Assembly (NCBI GenBank): GCA_015484555.1
Contig: WFMZ01000027.1
Coordinates: 1-64,000 of the forward strand
Direction: 5' to 3'
DNA: 64,000 bases
DNA from: Hydrogenovibrio sp.
Lineage (GTDB): Bacteria > Pseudomonadota > Gammaproteobacteria > Thiomicrospirales > Thiomicrospiraceae
Shown here: positions 9,236 through 18,894 of the stretch, piece by piece
Layout: each line of letters opens with the position of its first letter
How positions within the stretch are numbered: position 1 is the stretch's first letter
The notes under the pieces: model-generated
The model's input: the letters and a program-made list of their open reading frames with translations, nothing else
The model's database searches: none
What the model was told of the DNA's origin: nothing
Made by a program: the position numbers and the translations under genes

Positions 9236-9811
9236 TCAAAATAGTTCTACATCGCCGCCAACAGGCTTAGAACCAATATTATTAATATAGTTATTCTCTT
9301 CTGCTGCCAATGATTGTGTATTGACGGCATTCAATCTTTTCACTCGCGCTCGGCCAGAATTAGGGTAATACAATATCTTTCTTGGAAAAATATCGCCAAT
9401 GTCTTGTGACACAACCTTATAGCCTTCGGTGTAGACATAGTCGAACACAAAGCCAATGTTGTACCAACCAATATTTGTTTGTGAACTCATAATACGTCCA
9501 CCGCCAAATATTTTAAATTCTAAGCGTTCTCGCTTGGCTCCTTGTTTAAGCAAAGCATTGACCAAGTTTTCCATGGCATAGTTACCATAGCGGTTGGCAT
9601 CCGATAATTCGGCATTGCCTGCGCTGTTTTTATCCATCGGCAACATAAAATGGTTCATGCCTCCCACACCTGAAACAGGGTCTCGTACGCAAGCAGATAT
9701 ACAAGAACCAAGTATAGTTTCAATTCTCTCATTTGTATTGGTGACATAGAACTCACCGGGCAAAATTTTGTAAGTTGTAATCCCTTCAACAGGATCGATA
9801 CTCTTCTGCAT
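9236..9811 (-). CDS. cheD: Chemoreceptor glutamine deamidase CheD
   Basis: Deamidates receptor glutamines to tune chemotaxis signalling. The catalytic Thr-Cys-His set is visible in TILGSCISACVRDPVSG and GGMNHFMLP. The domain continues with KIFGGGRIMSS and DIGDIFPRKILYYPNSGRARVKRL, typical of CheD. At 191 aa it is slightly longer than compact CheD proteins, with a ~30 residue C-terminal tail. First of a tight cheD-cheA-CheZ-like operon; tadA ends 39 bases upstream on the same strand and may be co-transcribed. Confidence 0.93.
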   Translation of the reverse strand: MQKSIDPVEGITTYKILPGEFYVTNTNERIETILGSCISACVRDPVSGVGGMNHFMLPMDKNSAGNAELSDANRYGNYAMENLVNALLKQGAKRERLEFKIFGGGRIMSSQTNIGWYNIGFVFDYVYTEGYKVVSQDIGDIFPRKILYYPNSGRARVKRLNAVNTQSLAAEENNYINNIGSKPVGGDVELF

Positions 9812-9850
9812 TCTAAAACAAACTCTTCACTTATTACTTTGACTTACTAT

Positions 9851-10369
9851 TTAATCATTTTTTAAAGCTTTGGTGGCTTTTTTCTCGGCTCTTCTCTGTT
9901 TAAAAAACGAACTAATCAAACGACTGGATGCCCCTCCTAATACGTCAAAGGTCGTATTTACAGAATGATTTAATTTATCATGTTGCAACAAATTTAACAA
10001 GCTTCCTGCACAACCGGTTCTAAGATCTCTTGCGGCAATCACTATTCTTTCTAGCCTAGCATGTACCAAGGCCCCCGAACACATAGGGCAAGGCTCTAAG
10101 GTAACGTACATAGTTAAACCAGGTAATCTGTAATTATTAAGTGCTTTGCCTGCGGCACGAATGGCGATTATTTCAGCATGCGCTGTCGCATCATTTAATT
10201 GGATGGTTTGATTCCAACCTTCAGATAACAATATACCTTCGCTGACAATGACGGCACCGACAGGCACTTCACCTTCTTGTTCCGCTTTTTTGGCCAAGGT
10301 AAGCGCATATTCCATCCAAAAAATATCTTGCTCTGATAAAGATAACTGACTGTCTACTTTCATATTCAT
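9851..10369 (-). CDS. tadA: tRNA adenosine(34) deaminase TadA
   Basis: Converts A34 to inosine in tRNA-Arg(ACG). The zinc and catalytic motifs of the cytidine-deaminase fold are intact: HAEI (with the catalytic Glu) and PCPMCSGAL, after the usual N-terminal DIFWMEYALTLAKKAEQEGEVPVGAVIV. 172 aa, normal length. It lies between the guaA terminator and cheD. Confidence 0.95.
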   Translation of the reverse strand: MNMKVDSQLSLSEQDIFWMEYALTLAKKAEQEGEVPVGAVIVSEGILLSEGWNQTIQLNDATAHAEIIAIRAAGKALNNYRLPGLTMYVTLEPCPMCSGALVHARLERIVIAARDLRTGCAGSLLNLLQHDKLNHSVNTTFDVLGGASSRLISSFFKQRRAEKKATKALKND

Positions 10370-10413
10370 GACGAGTTTAAACCTACTATTAAGCTTGCTC
10401 TAGGCTAGATAAT

Positions 10414-10441
10414 AAAAAAGGGTGCATCTGCACCCTTTTTT
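10414..10441 (-). terminator. Rho-independent terminator of guaBA
   Basis: AAAAAAGGGTGCA-TC-TGCACCCTTTTTT: a long GC-rich stem flanked by A and T runs immediately after the guaA stop. Confidence 0.9.
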
Positions 10442-10444
10442 ATT

Positions 10445-12025
10445 TTATTCCCACTCGATTGTAGCGGGTGGCTTACTAGAGATATCGTAAGTGACTCTGG
10501 ATATTCTTGGAATCTCGTTAATAATTCGTCCCGATACTAGCTCTAAAAAGTCATAAGGCAAATGTGCCCAACGAGCTGTCATGAAGTCGATGGTTTCAAC
10601 GGCTCTTAAAGCAACCACATAATCATAACGCCTTGCATCACCGACCACCCCTACCGATTTTATCGGTAGGAAAACGGTAAAGGCTTGCGAGGTTTTATCA
10701 TATAAGTCAGCCGCACGAAGTTCTTCAATAAAGATATGATCTGCTAAACGTAGTATTTCAGCATATTCTTTTTTCACTTCCCCTAAAATTCGAACCCCTA
10801 AACCAGGCCCTGGGAATGGGTGACGATAAACCATTTCACGTGGCAAACCTAAAGCAACCCCTAGCTTACGTACTTCGTCTTTAAATAATTCGCGTAATGG
10901 CTCTAATAACTCTAGCGCCATATCATCAGGTAATCCACCTACGTTATGGTGAGATTTAATTACTTTTGCCTTACCTGTTTTTGAACCAGCTGATTCAATA
11001 ACATCTGGGTAAATAGTACCTTGCGCCAACCACTTAACAGAACTTAACTTGGTTGATTCTTCATCAAAAACTTTAATGAAAGCATGGCCGATAATTTTAC
11101 GTTTCTTCTCTGGATCTGTTTCACCCGCTAACTTGCCCATAAAGTATTCTTCGGCATCAACACGAATGACTTTTAAACCCATGTTTTCTGCAAACATCGC
11201 CATTACCTGGTCACCTTCTTGATGACGTAATAAACCATGATCGACAAAAACACAGGTTAACTGCTTACCAATCGCTTTATGCAACAAGGCGGCTACAACA
11301 GAAGAATCGACACCACCAGAAAGCCCTAATAAGACTTCATCATTACCCACTTGCTTGCGAATACGCGTAATAGAGTCATCAATAATATTTTCAGTTGTCC
11401 ATAGCTTTTCACAGCCACAAATGCCCACAATGAAACGCTCAATAATTCGTTCACCCTGTAAGGTGTGCGTTACTTCAGGATGAAACTGAATACCATAAAA
11501 ATTCTTTTCTTCATTGGCCATTCCCGCAACAGGACAACTAGGCGTAGAAGCCATTAGTTTAAAGCCTTCTGGCAACTGGTCTACACGGTCACCATGTGAC
11601 ATCCACACATCTAACATGCCATAACCTTCAGGGGTTACGCTGTCTTCAATGTCTTTTAACAAATTAGTATGACCGTGCGCTCTTACTTTGGCATAACCAT
11701 ATTCATGCTCTAATGCATTAACAACCTTTCCGCCCAACTGTTCTGCCATAGTTTGCATACCATAACAAATACCCAATATTGGAATATTCATATTAAACAC
11801 ACAACTTGGTGCCACAGGTGAATCATCCCCCATTACGGTATCAGGACCTCCAGAAAGGATGATTCCTTTAGGGTTAAAGCTTAAGACATCTTTTTCTTCT
11901 ATATCCCAAGGCTCTACTTCGCAATAAACTCCAATTTCACGAATACGTCGTGCAATAAGTTGTGTGTATTGAGAGCCGAAATCTAGGATTAATATGCGGT
12001 GGTCATGAATATTATGAGTTGCCAT
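10445..12025 (-). CDS. guaA: GMP synthase (glutamine-hydrolysing)
   Basis: Last step of GMP synthesis: XMP + Gln + ATP to GMP. It opens with the class I glutaminase domain (nucleophile Cys in [14 protein letters not shown] for the His/Glu), followed by the ATP-pyrophosphatase domain (P-loop [10 protein letters not shown]) and the C-terminal dimerisation domain ending KPPATIEWE. The ORF-track frame begins 18 codons earlier, but [22 protein letters not shown] is the family N-terminus with AAGG upstream, so 12025 is chosen (526 aa). It is downstream of guaB with a ~97-base gap and followed by a strong terminator. Confidence 0.97.
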   Translation of the reverse strand: MATHNIHDHRILILDFGSQYTQLIARRIREIGVYCEVEPWDIEEKDVLSFNPKGIILSGGPDTVMGDDSPVAPSCVFNMNIPILGICYGMQTMAEQLGGKVVNALEHEYGYAKVRAHGHTNLLKDIEDSVTPEGYGMLDVWMSHGDRVDQLPEGFKLMASTPSCPVAGMANEEKNFYGIQFHPEVTHTLQGERIIERFIVGICGCEKLWTTENIIDDSITRIRKQVGNDEVLLGLSGGVDSSVVAALLHKAIGKQLTCVFVDHGLLRHQEGDQVMAMFAENMGLKVIRVDAEEYFMGKLAGETDPEKKRKIIGHAFIKVFDEESTKLSSVKWLAQGTIYPDVIESAGSKTGKAKVIKSHHNVGGLPDDMALELLEPLRELFKDEVRKLGVALGLPREMVYRHPFPGPGLGVRILGEVKKEYAEILRLADHIFIEELRAADLYDKTSQAFTVFLPIKSVGVVGDARRYDYVVALRAVETIDFMTARWAHLPYDFLELVSGRIINEIPRISRVTYDISSKPPATIEWE

Positions 12026-12122
12026 CAAGCAGAACCTTTTAAAATATTGTATAAAGAATAAAGCAGATGTCGCCACCAAGGTGTCACACCCGCAAATTTA
12101 ATTTTTGGAGCAGCCCTACAAA

Positions 12123-13646
<1,524 letters not shown>

Positions 13647-13734
13647 CTATTATTAGTAGCGATTAAGCGTCGCATGGTTATAAAATACGACGTTAATCTA
13701 GTGCTAAATAATTATACAGCTTTAAAATTAGACT

Positions 13735-13763
13735 ATTATAAGTGTTCCGGCTTCCCGGGTAAA
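13735..13763 (-). promoter_or_regulatory. Sigma-70 promoter of guaBA
   Basis: On the minus strand, TTTACC-N17-TATAAT: a perfect -10 and a four-of-six -35 at ideal spacing. It implies a leader of roughly 140 bases before guaB. Confidence 0.6.
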
Positions 13764-13936
13764 CCTGTGATATCGATTTAAGGCTATAAAAGAATAATTT
13801 TAGCCATAAAAAAAATTATTGGTTAAATAGTGTCTTTTCACTTTTAATCACAAAGCTTTATGCTTAGAATAACTCACGGCTTAAAAAACTTAAATATAAC
13901 AATTAAGCTTAATATATTTTATTGGAGGATATAAGA
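13764..13936. other. AT-rich part of the guaB / lipoprotein divergent intergenic region
   Basis: The whole guaB-lipoprotein gap is about 353 bases. Beyond the guaBA promoter it is AT-rich, with no open frame or RNA gene that I can recognise. It contains a perfect 12-bp palindrome ATTAAGCTTAAT at 13902-13913, about 25 bases before the lipoprotein start, and ends in the strong ribosome site GGAGG. Confidence 0.4.
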
Positions 13937-14263
13937 ATGAAAAAATTATTAGTTGGTGCAGTAGTGGTTGCTACCTTGTCTCTTGGCGCTTGTGGTAACA
14001 ACCCTACAAAAGGTGAGTCGACTTATGCAAATCTAGTTGCGGAAGTTGCTGCAACCCAAGCTAAAGCTAAAAAAGAAGGTTTTGTATGGAAGCAGAAGAA
14101 AATGAAAAAATCTTATGCTGATACTTTCCTAGCTAAAGCTAAAGCAGCAATGGATAAAGGCGATGAGGCGACTGCAATAAAGTATGCCAACAAAGCTCTT
14201 ATTATTGCTAACGGTGAAGTAGAGCAAGCTAACACTAAGCCTGCTCCTGCTTGGCTTAAGTAA
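13937..14263 (+). CDS. Small lipoprotein, unknown function
   Basis: 108 aa from the ATG at 13937, which has GGAGG eight bases upstream; the TTG at 13922 used by the ORF track overlaps that ribosome site. The signal peptide MKKLLVGAVVVATLSLGAC ends in the lipobox LGAC. The mature protein is Ala/Lys-rich and helical (AEVAATQAKAKKEG, LAKAKAAMDKGDEATAIKYANKALIIANGEVEQA), the last part resembling one TPR-like helix pair. No named family recognised. The ribosome site and own terminator suggest an abundant monocistronic lipoprotein. Confidence 0.75.
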   Translation: MKKLLVGAVVVATLSLGACGNNPTKGESTYANLVAEVAATQAKAKKEGFVWKQKKMKKSYADTFLAKAKAAMDKGDEATAIKYANKALIIANGEVEQANTKPAPAWLK

Positions 14264-14272
14264 GTTGTAATA

Positions 14273-14324
14273 GATTAACGAGCTAGTTCGTTAATCGTAA
14301 AAAGCCGGCATTAGTCGGTTTTTT
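14273..14324 (+). terminator. Tandem hairpins terminating the small lipoprotein gene
   Basis: The first hairpin is GATTAACGA-N6-TCGTTAATC, a perfect 9-bp stem. The second, AAAAAGCCG-N8-CGGTTTTTT, ends in a T run and is a typical intrinsic terminator. Confidence 0.75.
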
Positions 14325-14365
14325 ATTGGCTAAAATTCTTCATATCAGCATCAAACCTACTTTAT

Positions 14366-15052
14366 TCACTTCCCTTTTAAATAAGTATTATCATCAAAAC
14401 AACTTATCCATTGTGGCTTTAATATCACCAATAGTGCTAACAATAATGTATTAATAAATGCTTCTGGAAATGCCAGTAAAGGAATAAAAGGCAGTAATTT
14501 CGCGTCCAACATCGTCACTGAATACACGCCCGACCAAAAATAAAGTAAAGATAAGCTAAATAAAGACAAGACAATCCCAACAAAAGCGACCACAAATCCA
14601 TTAAAGAAAATAAAGACAAAAAAGTTTTTAGCCAACATTTGATAGCCCAATCGAGCCAAAGCCCAACTACTCCACACAGGCAATAGCACTAAAAACATAA
14701 ACTCTAAGCCAAAATTAACTATCATCTCTGGCTCATTTAACAAGAAAAGCACCACCAAATATTTAAACAACAACGCTAATAGCCCAGATAATAGTGCAAA
14801 TTGAAAACCAAACATCATCGTGACTGTCGTCAATAACAATAAATGAAAGCTTAATCCCAGCACACCTCCTACTTCTGCCAACCAAACCAATACCAATATA
14901 AATGTCACGCCTACAAAAACATGCTGTGCCTCAGAATCACCCTTCAATTTATGCCATGCCGCCGTTGAAAGCACTCTTAACAACACTGCCAAGGTAGTAA
15001 TCCAGCCTAATAGTTGCCAGGTAAATGAAAAATCCAAACGAGTAAAGTCCAT
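14366..15052 (-). CDS. CbiM-like energy-coupling-factor membrane protein
   Basis: 228 aa, almost entirely hydrophobic, about six to seven membrane segments. FHLLLLTTVTMMFGFQFALLSG and the C-terminal FPEAFINTLLLALLV resemble CbiM/ECF S-component permeases (the COG3235 type of gammaproteobacteria). Classical CbiM carries Co2+ or Ni2+ ligands near the N-terminus (MHI...); these are not evident here and no CbiN, CbiQ or CbiO partner is in the window. A metal- or vitamin-uptake role is therefore only a guess from family resemblance. Confidence 0.6.
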   Translation of the reverse strand: MDFTRLDFSFTWQLLGWITTLAVLLRVLSTAAWHKLKGDSEAQHVFVGVTFILVLVWLAEVGGVLGLSFHLLLLTTVTMMFGFQFALLSGLLALLFKYLVVLFLLNEPEMIVNFGLEFMFLVLLPVWSSWALARLGYQMLAKNFFVFIFFNGFVVAFVGIVLSLFSLSLLYFWSGVYSVTMLDAKLLPFIPLLAFPEAFINTLLLALLVILKPQWISCFDDNTYLKGK

Positions 15053-15178
15053 AATAATGCCTCTTGTAATAGTTTATTTTAAAAGCATTTGACTGAGCAA
15101 TGCAACTCATTGCAACACAAAGCATTTTTTCTATTTTCTGTTAAAATAGCCCCCTTAATCATCCGAGTAACCGACCGC

Positions 15179-15574
15179 ATGTTAGCTTTTAAAATTATTT
15201 TTGCATTCTTATACGATCTACTTTTACTAGGTGCCGTTTGGTTTGTCAGCGCCATCCCATTTGTAATTTGGCAAGGTGAAGCCCTACAAACACAACCTAC
15301 TGCACAGCTAGCGTTCCAAGTTTATTTATTAGGTATCACCTACGCCTACCTAACTTATTTTTGGACCTTAAATGGCCAAACACCTGGTTTGCGCGTATGG
15401 AAACTAAGATTACAAAGAAAAGATGGCTACCTACTCACCCGAAATAATGCTAATGTCCGGTTTTTGCTGGGCGTACTACTATTTTCTGTCGGCTGGGTAG
15501 CCCTGTTTATTCCTGCTTACAAGCAAACTTTACAAGATATTTTATCTAACACTGAAATAACCCAAACGGCCTAA
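15179..15574 (+). CDS. RDD family membrane protein
   Basis: 131 aa from the ATG at 15179; the ORF-track TTG start adds 30 residues that do not fit the family. The RDD domain has a first segment AFLYDLLLLGAVWFVSAIPFVI (here YD stands where the RDD motif usually lies), a second segment around YLLGITYAYLTYFWTLNGQTPG, and the conserved NGQTPGLRVWKLRL motif before a third segment. Function unknown; relatives are linked to ion transport or insertion of partner proteins. Directly upstream of serB (4-base gap), so probably co-transcribed. Confidence 0.8.
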   Translation: MLAFKIIFAFLYDLLLLGAVWFVSAIPFVIWQGEALQTQPTAQLAFQVYLLGITYAYLTYFWTLNGQTPGLRVWKLRLQRKDGYLLTRNNANVRFLLGVLLFSVGWVALFIPAYKQTLQDILSNTEITQTA

Positions 15575-15578
15575 TAAT

Positions 15579-16415
15579 ATGACTCAAACTTGCTACCTTT
15601 TCCATACTAACTCGCTAAACAATGAACAAAAACAATTTATTAACGACACCTTAAATGTCGCCGTTACAAAAGTAAAAAATCACTTTAGAGCGATTAGCAC
15701 CGTATCAGGTACTGATAGCTTAGCGCAATTAAGAACCACCCTAAAGATAGATGTAAACATCTTGCCAGCTAACTTTAAAGCCGACCAGGCCAAGCTGTTA
15801 ATTAGCGACATGGATTCAACCCTAATTGGCATTGAATGTATTGATGAAATTGCAGATATGCTCAACATAAAACCTAAAATATCAGACATTACTGAAGCGG
15901 CTATGAGGGGTGAGCTAGACTTTTCAGACTCATTAAAGCAACGCGTCTCTTTATTAAAAGGCTTAGAAACTTCAGCATTAGAAACCGTTTTTAAAGAACA
16001 TTTGTTCTTAAACCCTGGCGCTGAAGCATGGATAGAAGGCTTACACCAACAAGGCATTAAATTTGCCCTAGTATCTGGTGGGTTTACCTACTTTACTGAA
16101 CGTTTACACCAACAGCTTAACCTAGATTTTTCGCGCGCTAACCAGCTTGCCGAACAAGATAACAAGCTAACGGGTACCGTAATGGGTGCTATTATTGATG
16201 GACAAGCCAAAGCAAATTTCTTACATGAACTTTGCCAAAAGCTAAACATTAGCCCACAACAAGTTATTGCAATTGGTGATGGGGCGAATGATTTATTAAT
16301 GATGAAAGAAGCCGGTCTTAGCATTGCCTACCAAGCCAAACCAGCTGTTCAAGCCAAGGCGATGATTGCTTTAAATCATAGCCCACTAACTGCCGTTTTA
16401 GACTGCCTGGCTTAA
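15579..16415 (+). CDS. serB: Phosphoserine phosphatase SerB
   Basis: Last step of serine synthesis. The HAD core is complete: ISDMDSTLIG with the nucleophile Asp (about residue 72), the cap region ITEAAMRGELDFSDSLKQRV, LVSGGF for motif II, and GDGANDLLMM for motif III. The N-terminal ~65 residues are shorter and less conserved than the ACT-like part of E. coli SerB; total 278 aa. The ribosome site is weak, so translation may be coupled to the RDD gene ending four bases upstream. Confidence 0.93.
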   Translation: MTQTCYLFHTNSLNNEQKQFINDTLNVAVTKVKNHFRAISTVSGTDSLAQLRTTLKIDVNILPANFKADQAKLLISDMDSTLIGIECIDEIADMLNIKPKISDITEAAMRGELDFSDSLKQRVSLLKGLETSALETVFKEHLFLNPGAEAWIEGLHQQGIKFALVSGGFTYFTERLHQQLNLDFSRANQLAEQDNKLTGTVMGAIIDGQAKANFLHELCQKLNISPQQVIAIGDGANDLLMMKEAGLSIAYQAKPAVQAKAMIALNHSPLTAVLDCLA

Positions 16416-16512
16416 CCCAGTTAAGCAGGCTTTCCAGAAGGTATTTTAATATAGGCGCTATAATTTGATAAAATTCACTTCTTAATACTGACTGCCTTAT
16501 TTTGGAGCTGCC

Positions 16513-16941
16513 ATGAACCGACCTGCAGAAAAATCAATTGACGCGATACAAGCTGACCTTATTAAACGGTTTACGCACTTTGATAACTGGAAAGACCGTT
16601 ATAAATACCTAATTGATATGGGCAAAACGTTACAGAAAATGGATGAAAGCTTAAAAACGGAAGACAACCGTATTCATGGTTGCCAGTCTCAAGTTTGGAT
16701 TCATATTAGTGAAGAAAACGGCGTGTTATACATACAAGCTACCTCTGATGCCGCCATCGTAGCTGGCCTAGTGGCCTTGTTATTAAAAATATACAATGGC
16801 AGAACCCCACAAGAAATTAGCAATATGCCGTTAGAGTTCCTAGGAAAAATTGGGCTTATCCAACACCTATCTGCCAACCGTTCGACCGGTTTGTACCACA
16901 TGATTAAGAAGATACAAGCTACCGCACAAGAAAAGCTTTAA
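16513..16941 (+). CDS. sufE: SufE-family sulfur acceptor
   Basis: SufE/CsdE proteins take sulfane sulfur from a cysteine desulfurase for Fe-S cluster assembly. The acceptor Cys lies in NRIHGCQSQVWI; IVAGLVALLLKIYNGRTPQEI and LGKIGLIQHLSANRSTGLYHM follow as in the family. 142 aa, with GGAG six bases before the ATG. Not adjacent to a sufS or csdA gene here, so SufE versus CsdE cannot be decided. Confidence 0.88.
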   Translation: MNRPAEKSIDAIQADLIKRFTHFDNWKDRYKYLIDMGKTLQKMDESLKTEDNRIHGCQSQVWIHISEENGVLYIQATSDAAIVAGLVALLLKIYNGRTPQEISNMPLEFLGKIGLIQHLSANRSTGLYHMIKKIQATAQEKL

Positions 16942-16976
16942 CCTTTAAAATATTCTATTCCAGCCTTTCCAAAGCC

Positions 16977-17049
16977 AAAAATCGCCAGGGGTGGTCTAAA
17001 CAAGAACCACCCCCTAGCGCTTATGCCCTTTAGGGTAATTTTTAAGGCT
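16977..17049. repeat. Inverted pair of dispersed repeats, one with hairpin insert
   Basis: Left copy AAAAATCGCCAGGGGTGGT (16977-16995) faces a right copy in the opposite orientation that begins ACCACCCCCTAGCG at 17006. The right copy is interrupted before its ATTTTT end by TTATGCCCTTTAGGGTA, which can form a CCCT/AGGG hairpin. The GGTGG ends face inward. The pair lies between sufE and the htpX terminator. Confidence 0.8.
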
Positions 17050-17133
17050 AAAAATAAACATATTGTATTAATGAATACCTTAATCGATAATATCGGTTTC
17101 ATCTATTTTTATACCACTCTTTCAAGCAGGCAT

Positions 17134-17160
17134 AAAAAAACCGGCTATTACCGGTTTCTT
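17134..17160 (-). terminator. Rho-independent terminator of htpX
   Basis: AAAAAAACCGG-CTATTA-CCGGTTTCTT: stem AAACCGG/CCGGTTT flanked by A and T runs, just after the htpX stop. Confidence 0.85.
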
Positions 17161-17179
17161 AAATAAACACTTTAAAGCA

Positions 17180-18076
17180 TTAAGCTACTTTAAGCGCTTC
17201 CTGTGGCGTTGCTTCTAATGCTGCAATGCGGTCTTCAATGTGTGGATGAGACATAAATAGTTCACCAAACTTTGAACCCTTTGCTGAGATACCGAAAGCT
17301 GCAAGTTGATCTGGTAACTCACCTGGTTGCATGGTTTGTAAACGACGTAATGCAGCCACCATATTTTCTTTACCGGCTAAATAAGCCCCACCATTATCTG
17401 CATGAAACTCACGTTTACGAGAAAACCACATGGCGATAATACTAGCTAAAACACCGAATAAAATTTGCGCAACAATATCCACAATGAAAAATGTCATGCT
17501 ATACCCTGAACTGTCATTTTTAAGTACCACTCTATCTACAACCCAAGCCACTACCTTGGCAAAGAAGATAACGAAGGTGTTTAACACGCCTTGCAATAAG
17601 GCCATGGTGACCATATCGCCATTCGCAACGTGCGCTACTTCATGACCCAACACGGCTTCGACTTCATTTTGACGCATACTCCGCATTAACCCAGTAGAAA
17701 TAGCTACCAATGAAGAGTTACGAGTCATACCAGTTGCAAAAGCATTAGGTTCAGGTGAATCATAAATAGCCACTTCTGGCGTTTTAATACCCGCTTTCTC
17801 TGCGAGACGATTAACCGTTTCTAGCAACCATTTCTCATCTGCATTCTTAGGTGTTTCAATAACTTTTGCACCGGTTGACATTTTTGCCATCCACTTCGAC
17901 ATAGCCAAAGAAACAAAAGAACCAGCAAAACCAAAAATAGCCGCGAAGGCAAACAAGTTACCTAAGTCTAAATTAGTGCCTTGCATGTAGTTTCCTACAC
18001 CTAAAAGATTCATCGTAATCATGGCAATAACCAGCACAGCCATGTTAGTTAATAGAAATAAGCCTATTCTTTTCAT
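17180..18076 (-). CDS. htpX: Heat-shock inner-membrane protease HtpX
   Basis: Zinc metalloprotease of the inner membrane that degrades damaged membrane proteins. Two N-terminal membrane segments (IGLFLLTNMAVLVIAMITM and LFAFAAIFGFAGSFVSLAM), then NAFATGMTRNSSLVAISTGL, the catalytic VLGHEVAHVANGD (HExxH), two further hydrophobic segments, and the third zinc ligand region SRKREFHADNGGAYLAG. 298 aa, normal. It has a sigma-32-type promoter and its own terminator. The gene is bracketed by two direct copies of the insert-bearing dispersed repeat (17006 and 18241). Confidence 0.95.
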   Translation of the reverse strand: MKRIGLFLLTNMAVLVIAMITMNLLGVGNYMQGTNLDLGNLFAFAAIFGFAGSFVSLAMSKWMAKMSTGAKVIETPKNADEKWLLETVNRLAEKAGIKTPEVAIYDSPEPNAFATGMTRNSSLVAISTGLMRSMRQNEVEAVLGHEVAHVANGDMVTMALLQGVLNTFVIFFAKVVAWVVDRVVLKNDSSGYSMTFFIVDIVAQILFGVLASIIAMWFSRKREFHADNGGAYLAGKENMVAALRRLQTMQPGELPDQLAAFGISAKGSKFGELFMSHPHIEDRIAALEATPQEALKVA

Positions 18077-18151
18077 TTTTCAAACCCCATCGTTATTCTA
18101 GTGTCACTTGCTCAAAATACGGCAAGTTGCGTTAACTTTTCTTAATACCTA

Positions 18152-18179
18152 ATATAAGGATTATTTATCACTATTCAAG
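18152..18179 (-). promoter_or_regulatory. Sigma-32-type heat-shock promoter of htpX
   Basis: On the minus strand, CTTGAAT-N13-CCTTATAT: six of seven in the -35 and five of seven defined positions in the -10 against CTTGAAA/CCCCATNT. It lies about 75 bases upstream of the start. Spacer length is the same as at htpG in this window. Confidence 0.65.
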
Positions 18180-18240
18180 TTCATTTAACAATTTTTTGTT
18201 AAATGGTCAAAATTTAACCCTAAACAGGGCGGTTAATAGA

Positions 18241-18284
18241 ACCCATCCCTGGCTTTATGCCCTTTAGGGTAGATTTTTAAGGTT
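18241..18284 (-). repeat. Dispersed repeat copy with hairpin insert
   Basis: ACCCATCCCTGGC, then the insert TTTATGCCCTTTAGGGTA, then GATTTTTAAGG. The insert is the same as in the copy at 17006-17049 and both read in the same direction, so they form direct repeats around htpX. Confidence 0.8.
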
Positions 18285-18310
18285 GGTTGGTTTACCCAAA
18301 CCCTAAGCCG

Positions 18311-18760
18311 TTATTTCTTTTCTGGCAAGGCAAATAGATCCCAGCGATCTTTCGCAATATTCCATTTAATATTACAGTTTCTGTCTCGGCATGGAAATAC
18401 GGCCACATTACCAGGCAATAGATGAACATCATCAAAAAAGAACCAGATATCGCCCGCCTTAGTGGCCAAAATATCTACCGCCCCTTCTTCATAAGCAATA
18501 GCTTTAGAAGAAGGTCCTTTGCCGGGGTTCATGGTAGGTACTTTTCTTTGGGTGTTAATGGTGTATTTATCTGGGTTAGTTCTATCAACCGAGGCTGACT
18601 TAACTTGCACCCTTAAAATAGTTTTGCCATTATCAACCAACAGGTCGTAATGTGCGTTGTCGCCAATAGGTTGGCTGACTTCTGCACCACGTTTCATGCA
18701 AGCAATAGCCATTTCTAGCTCTAGAATATAGCCAATACCTTTTACATTGCCTCTTGCCAT
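18311..18760 (-). CDS. PD-(D/E)XK nuclease-like protein
   Basis: 149 aa from the ATG at 18760, which has AGGA six bases upstream (the ORF track starts 16 codons earlier). The fold signature reads KGIGYILELEMAIACMKRG (helix with conserved Glu), HYDLLVDNG (metal-binding Asp) and ILRVQVKSAS, where the usual (D/E)xK is QVK. This resembles the group I intron-associated PD-(D/E)XK family, many of which are solitary genes in bacteria. C-terminal FPCRDRNCNIKWN may be a small Cys element. No partner methylase or intron is seen. It is bracketed on both sides by dispersed repeats, so it may be an acquired gene. Confidence 0.65.
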   Translation of the reverse strand: MARGNVKGIGYILELEMAIACMKRGAEVSQPIGDNAHYDLLVDNGKTILRVQVKSASVDRTNPDKYTINTQRKVPTMNPGKGPSSKAIAYEEGAVDILATKAGDIWFFFDDVHLLPGNVAVFPCRDRNCNIKWNIAKDRWDLFALPEKK

Positions 18761-18803
18761 GTATTTTCCTGTTTTGTCATTGAATATTGTTGCGAGAGAT
18801 GAC

Positions 18804-18877
18804 ACCACCCCTGGTGATTTTAGCCTTCCAACGAGTCTATTAAAGCCGTTGAAAGGCTAAAACCGCCAGGGGTGGGT
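18804..18877. repeat. Long inverted pair of dispersed repeats
   Basis: ACCACCCCTGGTGATTTTAGCCTTCCAACG is followed after 13 bases by CGTTGAAAGGCTAAAACCGCCAGGGGTGGGT. The arms are ~30 bp and nearly complementary, with the GGTGG ends pointing outward. The transcript could fold into a long hairpin lying between gatB and the PD-(D/E)XK gene, possibly acting as the gatCAB terminator region. Confidence 0.85.
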
Positions 18878-18894
18878 ATCGAGTGATTAGATGA

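Noticed and set aside
12026-12122. Possible regulatory RNA in the guaB-guaA gap
   Set aside because: Only a very short CACC/GGTG hairpin is present; no recognisable riboswitch or attenuator.
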